Shown in pieces: positions 6,132 to 13,699 of a stretch of DNA of 18,288 bases. The DNA lies in the NCBI GenBank assembly GCA_023379345.1, contig JAMCUV010000103.1:1-18288 (forward strand), read 5' to 3'. A program made the translations under genes and the position numbers. The stretch's first letter is position 1, and every line of letters begins with the position of its first letter. A model generated the notes under the pieces. The model did not search any database. It was not told where the DNA came from and worked only from the letters and a program-made list of their open reading frames with translations. The stretch is from Thermoplasmatota archaeon. GTDB taxonomy: Archaea > Thermoplasmatota > Thermoplasmata > Thermoplasmatales > Thermoplasmataceae.

Positions 6132-6566
6132 TCAAAGTGATAATTGAACCCGTATCATTTTCCTGAACATAATAGGCACAAGATTTTCAGGAGTTTTGTC
6201 AGGAAATGGAGCTTCGACAGGTTCCAGTAACCCCCCCATGCTCTCTACGAATGCCATTAGATCATTCTCATTATCATAGACAACGGTAATTCCACTGGTC
6301 TCCGGACCGATTCCTGCAGATCCTATGGCATTTGATATCTGGGGTTCCCCTGCAACCAGCATCATAAAGAGAGATTCTCTGAGTCTGATACGCGACTGCG
6401 ACTGAAGTCTTCCTGATCTGTGGAATGATATTAGAATTTGCTCCCTGGATACCACTGTTCTTGAATCAAGAATACAGAAAAACCCAAGATGATTTCCCTT
6501 TACAAAAGTTTCGGGTGACGGGAACTGTTTTCCCGCCAGTTTGAATGATTTGAGCTCAGGCTGCAT
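6132..6566 (-). CDS. cgi121: KEOPS complex subunit Cgi121-like protein
   Basis: Cgi121 is the accessory, tRNA-3'-end-binding subunit of KEOPS, which makes t6A37 in ANN-decoding tRNAs with Kae1, Bud32 and Pcc1. This 144-residue protein shows the family pattern: I-L-D-S-R-T-V-V-S-R-E-Q-I-L-I-S-F, then S-R-I-R-L-R-E-S-L-F-M-M-L-V-A-G-E-P-Q-I-S-N-A-I, G-I-G-P-E-T, and D-L-M-A-F-V-E-S-M-G-G. The A-G-x-x-Q-I-x-x-A-I core and following strand are the best markers. The chosen ATG at 6566 lies inside the end of lonB (11-nt overlap), so translation is coupled to lonB. A TTG at 6596 would add ten lonB-overlapping residues and is less likely. No other KEOPS gene is in the window. Family call is by motif, not search. 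Confidence 0.68.
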   Translation of the reverse strand: MQPELKSFKLAGKQFPSPETFVKGNHLGFFCILDSRTVVSREQILISFHRSGRLQSQSRIRLRESLFMMLVAGEPQISNAIGSAGIGPETSGITVVYDNENDLMAFVESMGGLLEPVEAPFPDKTPENLVPIMFRKMIRVQLSL

Positions 6567-8532
6567 TGGCTCCGGTATTTCCCTGCTTGGGCCCAAACAG
6601 CTTTGGATTCAGGAAATCAGCAACTCTGGACAGGAATCTCTGCTTCTCGGGACTTGCAATCAGGGCATTTTCCCAGACCTCGCTGATGTTAGCCACTGGA
6701 ACTACCTCAATGCGATCCTTGTGAAGGCTGTCCAGCACAATGTCGCCAAAATTGGCAGCAGGTACAACAACCCTTTTCATTCCAGCTTCGATGGCTGCTT
6801 CAACCTTTGCCGTGACACCGCCAACTGGAAGCACTGCCCCTCTAACGCTCAGAGAGCCGGTCATGGCAACGGTCTGATCAACAGGTATGTTCTCTATGGC
6901 TGATATCACTGCAGTTGCAATTGATACACTGGCTGAATCCCCCTCTACCCCTTCGTATGTCCCGATGAACTGTATGTGTATATCCATGTCTGAAATGTCC
7001 TTTCCACTGAGCTTCTTGAATACAGCCGATACGTTCTGTACAGCTTCCTTGGCTATTTCTCCCAGTTTTCCGGTGGCAACCACGACACCATTGCCCTTGT
7101 GCTGGGCAGGTGTTACTTCTGCAACGATTGGCATTACAATACCTGTATAATCGGCCATTCCTGAGTTTGCGCCAACAACAGCCAGTCCGTTAACCATTCC
7201 TACAGCTGACCCTTCGCTGTGGAAAGTCTGGTATGATTTTCTTATCTGGATGGACCTGTCAGCAACCTGCTGCTCCAGAGGTTTGCTCAGTGCCTTTGCT
7301 CTTACAACCTGGTCAGCCGTAACAATCTCAGCCTTTTCGCTTATGGCAATGTCACCGGCTACCCTGATGAGCCCACCAAGTTCCCTGAGCCTGAGGGTAA
7401 GTTTGCCCTTCCTGCCGGACCGCCTCTGTGCTTCTTTTATTATTTCTGTTACTGCACCGACGTCAAAGTGGGGTATCTTCTTGTCCTTAAGGACTTCCTG
7501 GGCAATGAACTGCACAAGCTTCTGCCTGTTCTCTTCAGTATCTTCCATGGTGTCGTTCACATAGACTTCATAACCGTAACCCCTGATCCTTGATCTCAAT
7601 GCTGGATGTATTCCCTGCACTGCGTCAAGATTTCCTGCGGCAACTAGAACAAAGTCACATGGAACTGGTTCTGTCTGGACCATTGCTCCGGCACTCCTTT
7701 CACTCTGTCCTGATATGGAAAACTTCTTCTCCTGCATGGCTGTGAGCAGAGCCTGCTGACTCTCCATCCTGAGCAGGTTCATTTCATCCACAAACAGGAC
7801 TCCCTTATTGGCTTTATGAATGTTTCCAGCCTCCACCCTTTCGTGTGCCGGAGTCTCCAGCCCGCCGGACTGGAAAGGATCATGCCTGACATCACCGAGA
7901 AGCGCGCCGGAATGGGCTCCTGTTGAATCAATGAATGGTGGTTTATCATTTGGCGTGTGAGATACCAGCAACTTGGGAACCATTGCCTTCTCCATCCTCA
8001 TGGCCGGGTTGAGTGCCATGAACATATAGATGAAGAAAGCTATTATTACCGTGAAAAACAGGATATTCAGGCTCAGACCGAAATCCTTGTTGCTTGCATA
8101 AAGAATGCCAGCAGCGATGATGCCGAAGAATATTATGGCAAAAACCACAAACAGTACTCCTCTGGATCTGTCCTTCTTCTCCCTTTCAGCCTTCAACTGA
8201 TATTGCCTTACAATTTCCTTGCCTTTCCCGGCCGGAAGAGTTTTGATCTTCGGCCTGTTTGAATCTTCTGGATTTGGAAAAACCAGTATGTCCTCCAATT
8301 CATCCTTGGGAAGGAAGTCAACCATGGACTGAGCCAGCATGGATTTGCCCGTTCCAGGCTCGCCTATGAGAAGAACATGTCTCTTCTGTATGGCTGCCTT
8401 CTTGACAACCTCCCTTGCTTCCTCCTGTCCGATGACTTGGTCAAACAGCATTCTGGGTACCTGCACGTCCTTCGTGGACGTAATACTCAGCTTCTTGACC
8501 CATTCATCAACAGATTCAACCGTAGTATCCAC
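6556..8532 (-). CDS. lonB: Archaeal membrane-anchored ATP-dependent Lon protease (LonB)
   Basis: This is a 658-residue AAA+ serine-lysine protease degrading misfolded and regulatory proteins at the inner face of the membrane. Residues 57-64 are Walker A (G-E-P-G-T-G-K-S). Two transmembrane helices (about 125-146 and 154-176) are inserted between Walker A and Walker B, as in archaeal LonB. Walker B is L-F-V-D-E (246-250), and sensor 1 lies near A-A-G-N (298-301). The protease domain holds S533 (E-G-D-S-A-S) and K576 (G-G-V-T-A-K), the catalytic dyad; the 43-residue spacing equals that remembered for T. acidophilum Lon (S525/K568). The start is GTG: an ATG 12 nt upstream is followed at once by an in-frame TGA. 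The gene overlaps cgi121 at its 3' end. Confidence 0.96.
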   Translation of the reverse strand: MDTTVESVDEWVKKLSITSTKDVQVPRMLFDQVIGQEEAREVVKKAAIQKRHVLLIGEPGTGKSMLAQSMVDFLPKDELEDILVFPNPEDSNRPKIKTLPAGKGKEIVRQYQLKAEREKKDRSRGVLFVVFAIIFFGIIAAGILYASNKDFGLSLNILFFTVIIAFFIYMFMALNPAMRMEKAMVPKLLVSHTPNDKPPFIDSTGAHSGALLGDVRHDPFQSGGLETPAHERVEAGNIHKANKGVLFVDEMNLLRMESQQALLTAMQEKKFSISGQSERSAGAMVQTEPVPCDFVLVAAGNLDAVQGIHPALRSRIRGYGYEVYVNDTMEDTEENRQKLVQFIAQEVLKDKKIPHFDVGAVTEIIKEAQRRSGRKGKLTLRLRELGGLIRVAGDIAISEKAEIVTADQVVRAKALSKPLEQQVADRSIQIRKSYQTFHSEGSAVGMVNGLAVVGANSGMADYTGIVMPIVAEVTPAQHKGNGVVVATGKLGEIAKEAVQNVSAVFKKLSGKDISDMDIHIQFIGTYEGVEGDSASVSIATAVISAIENIPVDQTVAMTGSLSVRGAVLPVGGVTAKVEAAIEAGMKRVVVPAANFGDIVLDSLHKDRIEVVPVANISEVWENALIASPEKQRFLSRVADFLNPKLFGPKQGNTGANAA

Positions 8533-8548
8533 CTCTCACTCCATTTAA

Positions 8549-8564
8549 TTTAGATAATTAAGCC
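8549..8564 (-). promoter_or_regulatory. Putative lonB promoter
   Basis: The A/T-rich minus-strand element GCTTAATTATCTAAAT is centred about 25 nt above the GTG start, implying a leaderless or very short-leader transcript. It lies in the 98-bp gap below the small regulator, which also contains T-runs on the minus strand (about 8572-8590) that could end the regulator transcript. Confidence 0.45.
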
Positions 8565-8630
8565 TTTCTTATGAAAATTTTGAAAAAATAACGAAGCCGA
8601 CGGAAGCTCGTTTGATAATAATTAATTGGA

Positions 8631-8972
8631 TCAGCCTATTTCCACGGCAAATACTTTCTTGTGGTTAAACATGGTTTTCAGCGCCTTTACGTCCTCAATG
8701 AAGTCGGTATTGATCTTGTAATACTTGAAGCCATTTTTCGACTGCTCAAAGGATACGAGGCCAAGCCCAACCAGAGATTCCTCCCCGGTATACCTCACTC
8801 CCAGGCCTTCAAGGCATCCCTTCACGTTGGAAGGATCGGATTTAACGGCCCTAGATATCTCAGAGAGATAGGATCTGTAGGGATGTATGGACAACAGGTA
8901 GAAGAGAACCTTCCTCCTTAATTCGCTCCTGTTAAGCGATCTGATTATATTTCCGTCGGCGACTAATTCCAT
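8631..8972 (-). CDS. Small archaeal winged-helix regulator
   Basis: This 113-residue single-domain protein contains a winged helix (about residues 17-95). R-S-E-L-R-R-K-V-L-F-Y-L-L, Y-L-S-E-I-S-R-A-V and D-P-S-N-V-K-G-C-L-E-G-L give the helices. R-Y-T-G-E-E-S-L-V-G-L-G-L-V, followed by Y-Y-K-I-N, forms the wing. The L-S-E-I-x-R-x...D-P-x-N-V-x-G-x-L-x-G-L...R-Y...S-L-x-x-L-G-L-V pattern recurs in uncharacterised archaeal ArsR-like regulators. Target genes are unknown; its neighbours are lonB downstream and DUF2070 upstream. A TATA box at 8991-9001 predicts a leaderless mRNA at this ATG. An inverted repeat lies just upstream of that box (9007-9086), which may be its own or another factor's binding site. 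Confidence 0.82.
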   Translation of the reverse strand: MELVADGNIIRSLNRSELRRKVLFYLLSIHPYRSYLSEISRAVKSDPSNVKGCLEGLGVRYTGEESLVGLGLVSFEQSKNGFKYYKINTDFIEDVKALKTMFNHKKVFAVEIG

Positions 8973-8990
8973 ACCATTATATCATCTAGG

Positions 8991-9001
8991 ACATATATAA
9001 A
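8991..9001 (-). promoter_or_regulatory. TATA box of the small winged-helix regulator gene
   Basis: TTTATATATGT on the minus strand is centred about 24 nt above the ATG at 8972, a clear archaeal TATA box in leaderless configuration. Confidence 0.6.
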
Positions 9002-9006
9002 CATTT

Positions 9007-9086
9007 TTGTCTGACCAAGAACTGATCAGTTAACATGCAGTTATTCAAACACTGTTACCTACATAAGCAGCTGATCTGTCAGACAA
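9007..9086. repeat. Inverted repeat with a 12-bp palindrome upstream of the regulator promoter
   Basis: TTGTCTGAC (9007-9015) and GTCAGACAA (9078-9086) are exact inverted copies. Each is followed inwards by a GATCAG-containing segment. On the left arm this is part of the perfect palindrome AACTGATCAGTT (9020-9031); on the right arm it is CTGATC (9071-9076). The unit lies directly upstream of the regulator TATA box, consistent with a two-site operator or enhancer, but no binding protein is known. Confidence 0.55.
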
Positions 9087-9119
9087 TAGTTTCTGGATTA
9101 ATAGAGTTATTTGAATATA

Positions 9120-10862
9120 TCATAGGACAGGAACCAGATACCTGAAAATTGCTATGGACGCAATTATACTTGATGGAATGGTGATGATTATTGTGTACTT
9201 GGCTCTCCTCAGCGAATCAAATACCGAATCTATGAGCCTCTGGTAGGTGTTCTCGTCTCCCATCCTGACCTTTACATTAACCGTTTTCATACCAACTTCG
9301 ACATCAGCCACTGATTCCATGGCCTTTTCAACAGTGCGCACTATGAGTCCAACAATATCGTCAATATTCCCCTCTTTTCCAAGGGGATTAACATCGAGGT
9401 TGCTGGCATTGACATAGTGGTTGTCCGTGGTGTATATTTCAAGAGATGCAATCCTATCGGCAGTTCTTTTTCTGGCTGCCTCAATAACTTCCCGGGTCAC
9501 GTTGTTTGAATCCGTAAGCACGGTTGCCTGGTATTTTCCCTGTATTTCCGTAACAAGCGCCTGAACGCCCATTGAGCCCAATTCAGGAAGAGGCTCATAA
9601 ATCCTGGAATATCCAATCCTTGCCGGATACTTTGATTCCAGCCTCTTGAGTTCGCGTTCGAATGCCTTCTCCATGCCGTCACAGGCATCAAGCTCAAGCG
9701 CCTTTTCCGTGAAGAAGTTCTGTGCATCTATTGCAGCAAATTCCTTGAGGGTGCTTCTCTCCACGTGATGAATTATCTTGAGGCCTTCCTTAAGTTTAAC
9801 ATCGTCAAATGGTTCCCGCTCAGGGATTATTGCACCAAGGCCAAAATCCCCGAACCTCTGCATTCCGATGGCATACTTGCCAACATTGATCTTTTTGAAG
9901 CGCGACATCAACCTGACATATTCCATGTCCTGAAGCGATGCCTTCACCGCCGATGCAATCTCATCTAAATCATCATCTCCGGAACAGTTGTTGCTGTTCG
10001 TGGTTGTGGTGTGAAAAACCATCAGATCTGCTCCCAGATCCGACAGCCTTGTCTGAAGTCTCCGTGGAAGATCGCTTGACCCAAGGGTTCCAAATGGCCC
10101 GGGGTGAACATATGGAAATACAAGTGTGGTCATTCTGGATTGGTCATCCACTCTCCTGATATCCATTACCTTGATTGGAACACGCCTCACGTGTCTGTAA
10201 AGCCTTCCAAAGAAATTGTTGCCAATCTCCTGACTCACCTCTTCGTTGTTGTAATTAAGAAACATCTTTATGATCTTGGCAGGGCTTTCACCATATTCCC
10301 TGGCGAAACCCCGGGTCGAACTCTTTACAAATATTACGCCACATGCTATGTATATGGCGGAAGACACGACAAATGGTATTATGGTAAGCCATTCCCTGAA
10401 GATAATTGATAGGGCCACCATTGCAGCAAATGTATAATTAAGGGTGGGCGGAATAAATTTAAGCGGCCTGTCGGAATAATATGTATAGAATATCAGAACC
10501 CTCAGCAGAGTAGCTGAGGATATGGATACCATCAACATGATCTCTGGATTGGTGAATATCCTTGAAAAGTACACGGCCCAGAAGAAAACTGAGGCTATGA
10601 GAAGCGACAGGAAATCCAGGAACAAGATTCGCCTAACCGGAAAATAAACCTGGGCAATTTTTACAAAGAGGATATCGATGCCTATTACCAGAAGATATGA
10701 GCCCAGGACGCCGATGATAACCAGGTACACATTCCTGAGAAGGAAGTAATCAAATGCCAGTATAACCACTGTTAACCAGATTATTGTGTACCATCTGGGA
10801 GACCTTTTCACAAATTTTGAAAGATCAGAAAAGCCACGGTTTTCTGAATCAGTTTTAATCAA
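9120..10862 (-). CDS. DUF2070 archaeal integral membrane protein
   Basis: This 580-residue protein has about six N-terminal membrane helices (roughly residues 24-180), a large soluble domain and one C-terminal helix (about 554-577). This is the layout of the archaeal DUF2070 family, whose function is unknown. The soluble domain carries F-P-Y-V-H-P-G-P-F-G-T-L-G-S-S-D-L-P (about 249-266). Further on are H284-T-T-T-T-N and C293-S-G-D-D-D; conserved histidines and acidic residues suggest metal or phosphate chemistry, but that is inference. The start is TTG: an in-frame TAA lies ten codons upstream, no nearby ATG fits, and TATAATTATG (10882-10891) sits 25 nt above it. It appears monocistronic between NAD kinase and the small regulator. 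Confidence 0.87.
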   Translation of the reverse strand: MIKTDSENRGFSDLSKFVKRSPRWYTIIWLTVVILAFDYFLLRNVYLVIIGVLGSYLLVIGIDILFVKIAQVYFPVRRILFLDFLSLLIASVFFWAVYFSRIFTNPEIMLMVSISSATLLRVLIFYTYYSDRPLKFIPPTLNYTFAAMVALSIIFREWLTIIPFVVSSAIYIACGVIFVKSSTRGFAREYGESPAKIIKMFLNYNNEEVSQEIGNNFFGRLYRHVRRVPIKVMDIRRVDDQSRMTTLVFPYVHPGPFGTLGSSDLPRRLQTRLSDLGADLMVFHTTTTNSNNCSGDDDLDEIASAVKASLQDMEYVRLMSRFKKINVGKYAIGMQRFGDFGLGAIIPEREPFDDVKLKEGLKIIHHVERSTLKEFAAIDAQNFFTEKALELDACDGMEKAFERELKRLESKYPARIGYSRIYEPLPELGSMGVQALVTEIQGKYQATVLTDSNNVTREVIEAARKRTADRIASLEIYTTDNHYVNASNLDVNPLGKEGNIDDIVGLIVRTVEKAMESVADVEVGMKTVNVKVRMGDENTYQRLIDSVFDSLRRAKYTIIITIPSSIIASIAIFRYLVPVL

Positions 10863-10881
10863 CCTTAGAGTATCCGCATCA

Positions 10882-10891
10882 CATAATTATA
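10882..10891 (-). promoter_or_regulatory. TATA box of the DUF2070 gene
   Basis: TATAATTATG on the minus strand, centred about 25 nt above the TTG start at 10862, predicts a leaderless transcript beginning on a TTG codon. Confidence 0.5.
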
Positions 10892-10919
10892 GATTTTGAT
10901 AGAATCCGGTTAAACCGTG

Positions 10920-11984
10920 CTATTGTTCAACTTTAACCATCTTAAATTTGCCATATCCATATAACACTCTGACATATTGTGGAAAGTTTATTTTTTCGCC
11001 GCCAGTGTCGATGTAGAGAACTTTCAGGTTTTCAAGTTTCCTTGGGGATGCTATAACAGTTATGTTGCGTGGATTAATTTTTTTTAGAACCCGTGGCGAA
11101 ATTTCTCTGTTTCCCCTCCCCAGCAGAAAGCCCTGGCCCCCGATGGGAGAAATTATCATCCTTGTGCTGCTGCCGGCTACTTCGTACAGTCTCGCCTCAT
11201 CCATGCTGGTTTCCATGATCCTGCCATTTCTAAACAGATCAAACCCGAGGATGCTGCCTTCTTGATTGAAAAGGGCCAGAATGCTCTTGCAGGTTGTACC
11301 CGGCCCTATGAGATAATCCACATCATTTTCCATGTGGTCATGTATGTATTCTGCGGCGTCCTGAACGTAATCGTCTGTATATTCTGCCTTTGATTCCATA
11401 AGTATCCTGGTACTGTTGGGCACCAGAAGTTCCCCGTAAAATCTTGTCTCAATCCTGCCTGCGGAATAGACTCTTTCATCAAGATCTATGACCTCTGAAG
11501 ACACGAAATCATCCACCATTCCGGATGCTACATCATTGAAGACCGTGACGGCAGAATCCAGGCTGATGGCGAAAACTGAGCTGTACATCTTTGATCCCGA
11601 CGGGACTCCAATTACTGGAAATGGAGGATGCGTATCCACAATGTCCCTGGCGGTCCCGTCTCCGCCAAAGAAGACAAGTATGTCGGGAGATCTCTCAGAA
11701 AGAATTTCAACAAATTTCTTTGTGTCTGTTGAAGTGGAAGGTTCAGAAGGATCATAGATGACCTTGTAGTTTTCAATGCCTGCAATCCTGAATGCCCTTT
11801 CACCCATATCTCCTGAGGGTATGAGAAAAGTGATATTTTCACAGTTGATCCTCTTCAGGAATTCCACAGCAAGGCCAACAGAGACTGAATCTTTGCACTC
11901 ACTCATTTTCATGTAATCAGAGCCCTTCATCCCGTGCATTGCACCACATCCTGCTATGGGATTGATGAAGAAACCTGCAATCAT
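10920..11984 (-). CDS. Polyphosphate/ATP-dependent NAD kinase family protein
   Basis: This is a 354-residue NAD kinase of the archaeal COG3199 type, which would phosphorylate NAD to NADP. It has the N-terminal N-P-I-A-G-C-G signature followed by M-K-G-S-D, the diagnostic G-G-D-G-T-A-R-D motif (about residues 107-114) and V-I-G-V-P-S-G-S-K-M-Y-S-S-V-F. A C-terminal half has I-G-P-G-T-T-C and I-G-G-Q-G-F-L-L-G-R-G-N. The ATG at 11984 is preferred because GGGTGAC (11991-11997) sits six bases before it; the ATG at 11990 would overlap the upstream stop as ATGA and leaves no room for a ribosome site. Either way it is translationally coupled to the M50-like gene and is last in the alaS operon. Cofactor preference (ATP or polyphosphate) cannot be told. 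Confidence 0.88.
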   Translation of the reverse strand: MIAGFFINPIAGCGAMHGMKGSDYMKMSECKDSVSVGLAVEFLKRINCENITFLIPSGDMGERAFRIAGIENYKVIYDPSEPSTSTDTKKFVEILSERSPDILVFFGGDGTARDIVDTHPPFPVIGVPSGSKMYSSVFAISLDSAVTVFNDVASGMVDDFVSSEVIDLDERVYSAGRIETRFYGELLVPNSTRILMESKAEYTDDYVQDAAEYIHDHMENDVDYLIGPGTTCKSILALFNQEGSILGFDLFRNGRIMETSMDEARLYEVAGSSTRMIISPIGGQGFLLGRGNREISPRVLKKINPRNITVIASPRKLENLKVLYIDTGGEKINFPQYVRVLYGYGKFKMVKVEQ

Positions 11985-11986
11985 GA

Positions 11987-13699
11987 TCATGTCACCCTAA
12001 TATATGCCACTGCCGCCGAATAGGTGCTGTTGTAGGCAACAATCTCCCATACGTCAACAAGATGCGGCATCATGAAAGTAAGGTTCAGATTGCTGCTGAT
12101 GAGATGGCTGTTCAACGAGAACGGTTCTATGGGAACCACCGACCCATTAACGGATTCTGCCAGTGGACCTTGGAGAAGATGTACGTAGTAAGTGTAGTTC
12201 ACTGCAGGGGATACTAAGGAAACAACCGAAAGATTAGAATTAGCTGGTGGCGTCAATGATATTGAGAACTGCTGGCTTTTGTTCACCGAAATGTAAAGCG
12301 GCGCCTGGCTATTGAACATGAATGCCCTTGTAAGATTCACGCTAAGAACAATCACTGAAAATGTCTTGACAACGCTGCCGGAATAGACAGAAACCGTGAA
12401 CTGATTGAACCCTGGATGCACCGATCCGCTGGTATTCAGATCAAGGCTGTAATTGTAGCCCTGGCCGGGCGTTATTGATTTACTCCTTCCTGAAAGTGTG
12501 AACGCAACCGAGGGAGAGACCTCGAATGCGGGAACCATGGTCGAGGATCCAGTATTGTTGATCTCCAAGTTGACAGCTACTGAAGTGTTCCCCTGATAGG
12601 TGACAAAGTTTAGCTGGGATGCCGAAACCGTGAAGCTGTTCAGCGAAGTCTGAAACGGGAATGGCGCTATCCCCACTACAATGACCACCAGTGCAACTGC
12701 GGCGAGAACCTTGGCGTTGGATCTGAGCCTGAAGTGGTTGTTCAGGGGCTGCGGTCCCCGCAATCCTACAAGAAGGGCAAATACAGCAAGGACTATCCAT
12801 GGCGGATATATGACTCCGAGACCAAGTATGGCAAGAACAGAAATATAGGAAAGATAAAGGCTTCTCTTCCCGAAGACTGCTGAGGATATTAGCCCACCAT
12901 CCAGGAAGCCCAATGGAAGAGCATTGAAGGCTGTGGTTATGAGACCGGCCCAGCCTGCCAGGGCTAGCGGGTCCAGGATTCCATTGGATGGTACCATACC
13001 CATAGATATGATCTGAAGCAGAATGGGCGAGCCGATCTTCTCCACAGGCGAGTTAACCACTGCTGCAGACGGCGGGTAATAGAATGTCAACACCGAGCCA
13101 AGGACATAAAAAATCGTTGAAACGACCAGGCCAAACAATAAGGAATATGATCCAGCTTCAATCATTGCTTTCCGGCTTGTGTACGGCTTGTTGGGTGCAT
13201 TTATTATGCCCATTGTGCCAATACCAAGAGGATCCGGCACAAAAATGGGAAAAGTATATGACATGCCGTTTTTCTTAAGCGCCACATACTTGCCGGCTTC
13301 CCTGGCTCCCAGCACAACTGACAGGGGTAAGAGGAAGAATATTATGCCTGAAAAAATATTTCCGGCCAGACCTGATTCCGGGAAATATGAAGTCTGGTAA
13401 ACAACCCCGAAATAGGCTGTGCTCACCAGTGAGGCTGCAAACAATAAAAGCTTGAGAAATTTGCTGTCGCTCTGCCTTGGTTTGTCTATGATTATTATTT
13501 CATCCGAAGAACTACCATTGGTGAATGCGATATACCCCATGGATTCCATGTCTCTGACAAGCCTGTCAAAGTATTCCTCCGGATAATCATCCAGGTTCTG
13601 GGTCTTTATTACGACTGAACCATCAAGCTCACTGATTGATGAGATGTCGTAGTATTTGGCAACCGCGGCCTTAATGCCATCAATGGATTCGCTTTTCAT
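11987..13699 (-). CDS. M50 (site-2-protease-like) membrane protein lacking the HExxH motif, with extracytoplasmic domain
   Basis: The 570-residue protein has three parts. Residues 1-75 are a small N-terminal domain like that of archaeal/plant EGY-type S2Ps. Residues about 80-345 are a multi-helix M50 core, and residues about 350-570 are a beta-rich tail with 11 N-x-S/T sequons, presumably outside the cell. In the core the zinc-binding H-E-x-x-H is R133-E-A-G-K137, so both histidine ligands are gone while the glutamate remains. The downstream G-T-M-G-I-I segment, R-K-A-M-I-E-A-G and the third-ligand motif N-A-L-P-L-G-F-L-D267-G-G are intact. No other HExxH exists. Loss of both ligands argues for a pseudoprotease, perhaps a membrane adaptor. 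Its ATG overlaps the alaS stop (ATGA) with AAGGGAT as ribosome site. Confidence 0.87.
   Translation of the reverse strand: MKSESIDGIKAAVAKYYDISSISELDGSVVIKTQNLDDYPEEYFDRLVRDMESMGYIAFTNGSSSDEIIIIDKPRQSDSKFLKLLLFAASLVSTAYFGVVYQTSYFPESGLAGNIFSGIIFFLLPLSVVLGAREAGKYVALKKNGMSYTFPIFVPDPLGIGTMGIINAPNKPYTSRKAMIEAGSYSLLFGLVVSTIFYVLGSVLTFYYPPSAAVVNSPVEKIGSPILLQIISMGMVPSNGILDPLALAGWAGLITTAFNALPLGFLDGGLISSAVFGKRSLYLSYISVLAILGLGVIYPPWIVLAVFALLVGLRGPQPLNNHFRLRSNAKVLAAVALVVIVVGIAPFPFQTSLNSFTVSASQLNFVTYQGNTSVAVNLEINNTGSSTMVPAFEVSPSVAFTLSGRSKSITPGQGYNYSLDLNTSGSVHPGFNQFTVSVYSGSVVKTFSVIVLSVNLTRAFMFNSQAPLYISVNKSQQFSISLTPPANSNLSVVSLVSPAVNYTYYVHLLQGPLAESVNGSVVPIEPFSLNSHLISSNLNLTFMMPHLVDVWEIVAYNSTYSAAVAYIRVT

Noticed and set aside
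6566..6596. TTG start at 6596 for the Cgi121-like protein
   Set aside because: Would extend the overlap with lonB to 41 nt and add residues translated from lonB's tail in another frame; ATG 6566 gives a compact overlap typical of coupled genes.
13280..13320. Sequencing error as the cause of the missing HExxH in the M50-like protein
   Set aside because: Both positions use codons (AGG, AAG) that differ from His codons at two or more bases, and the frame stays open on both sides.
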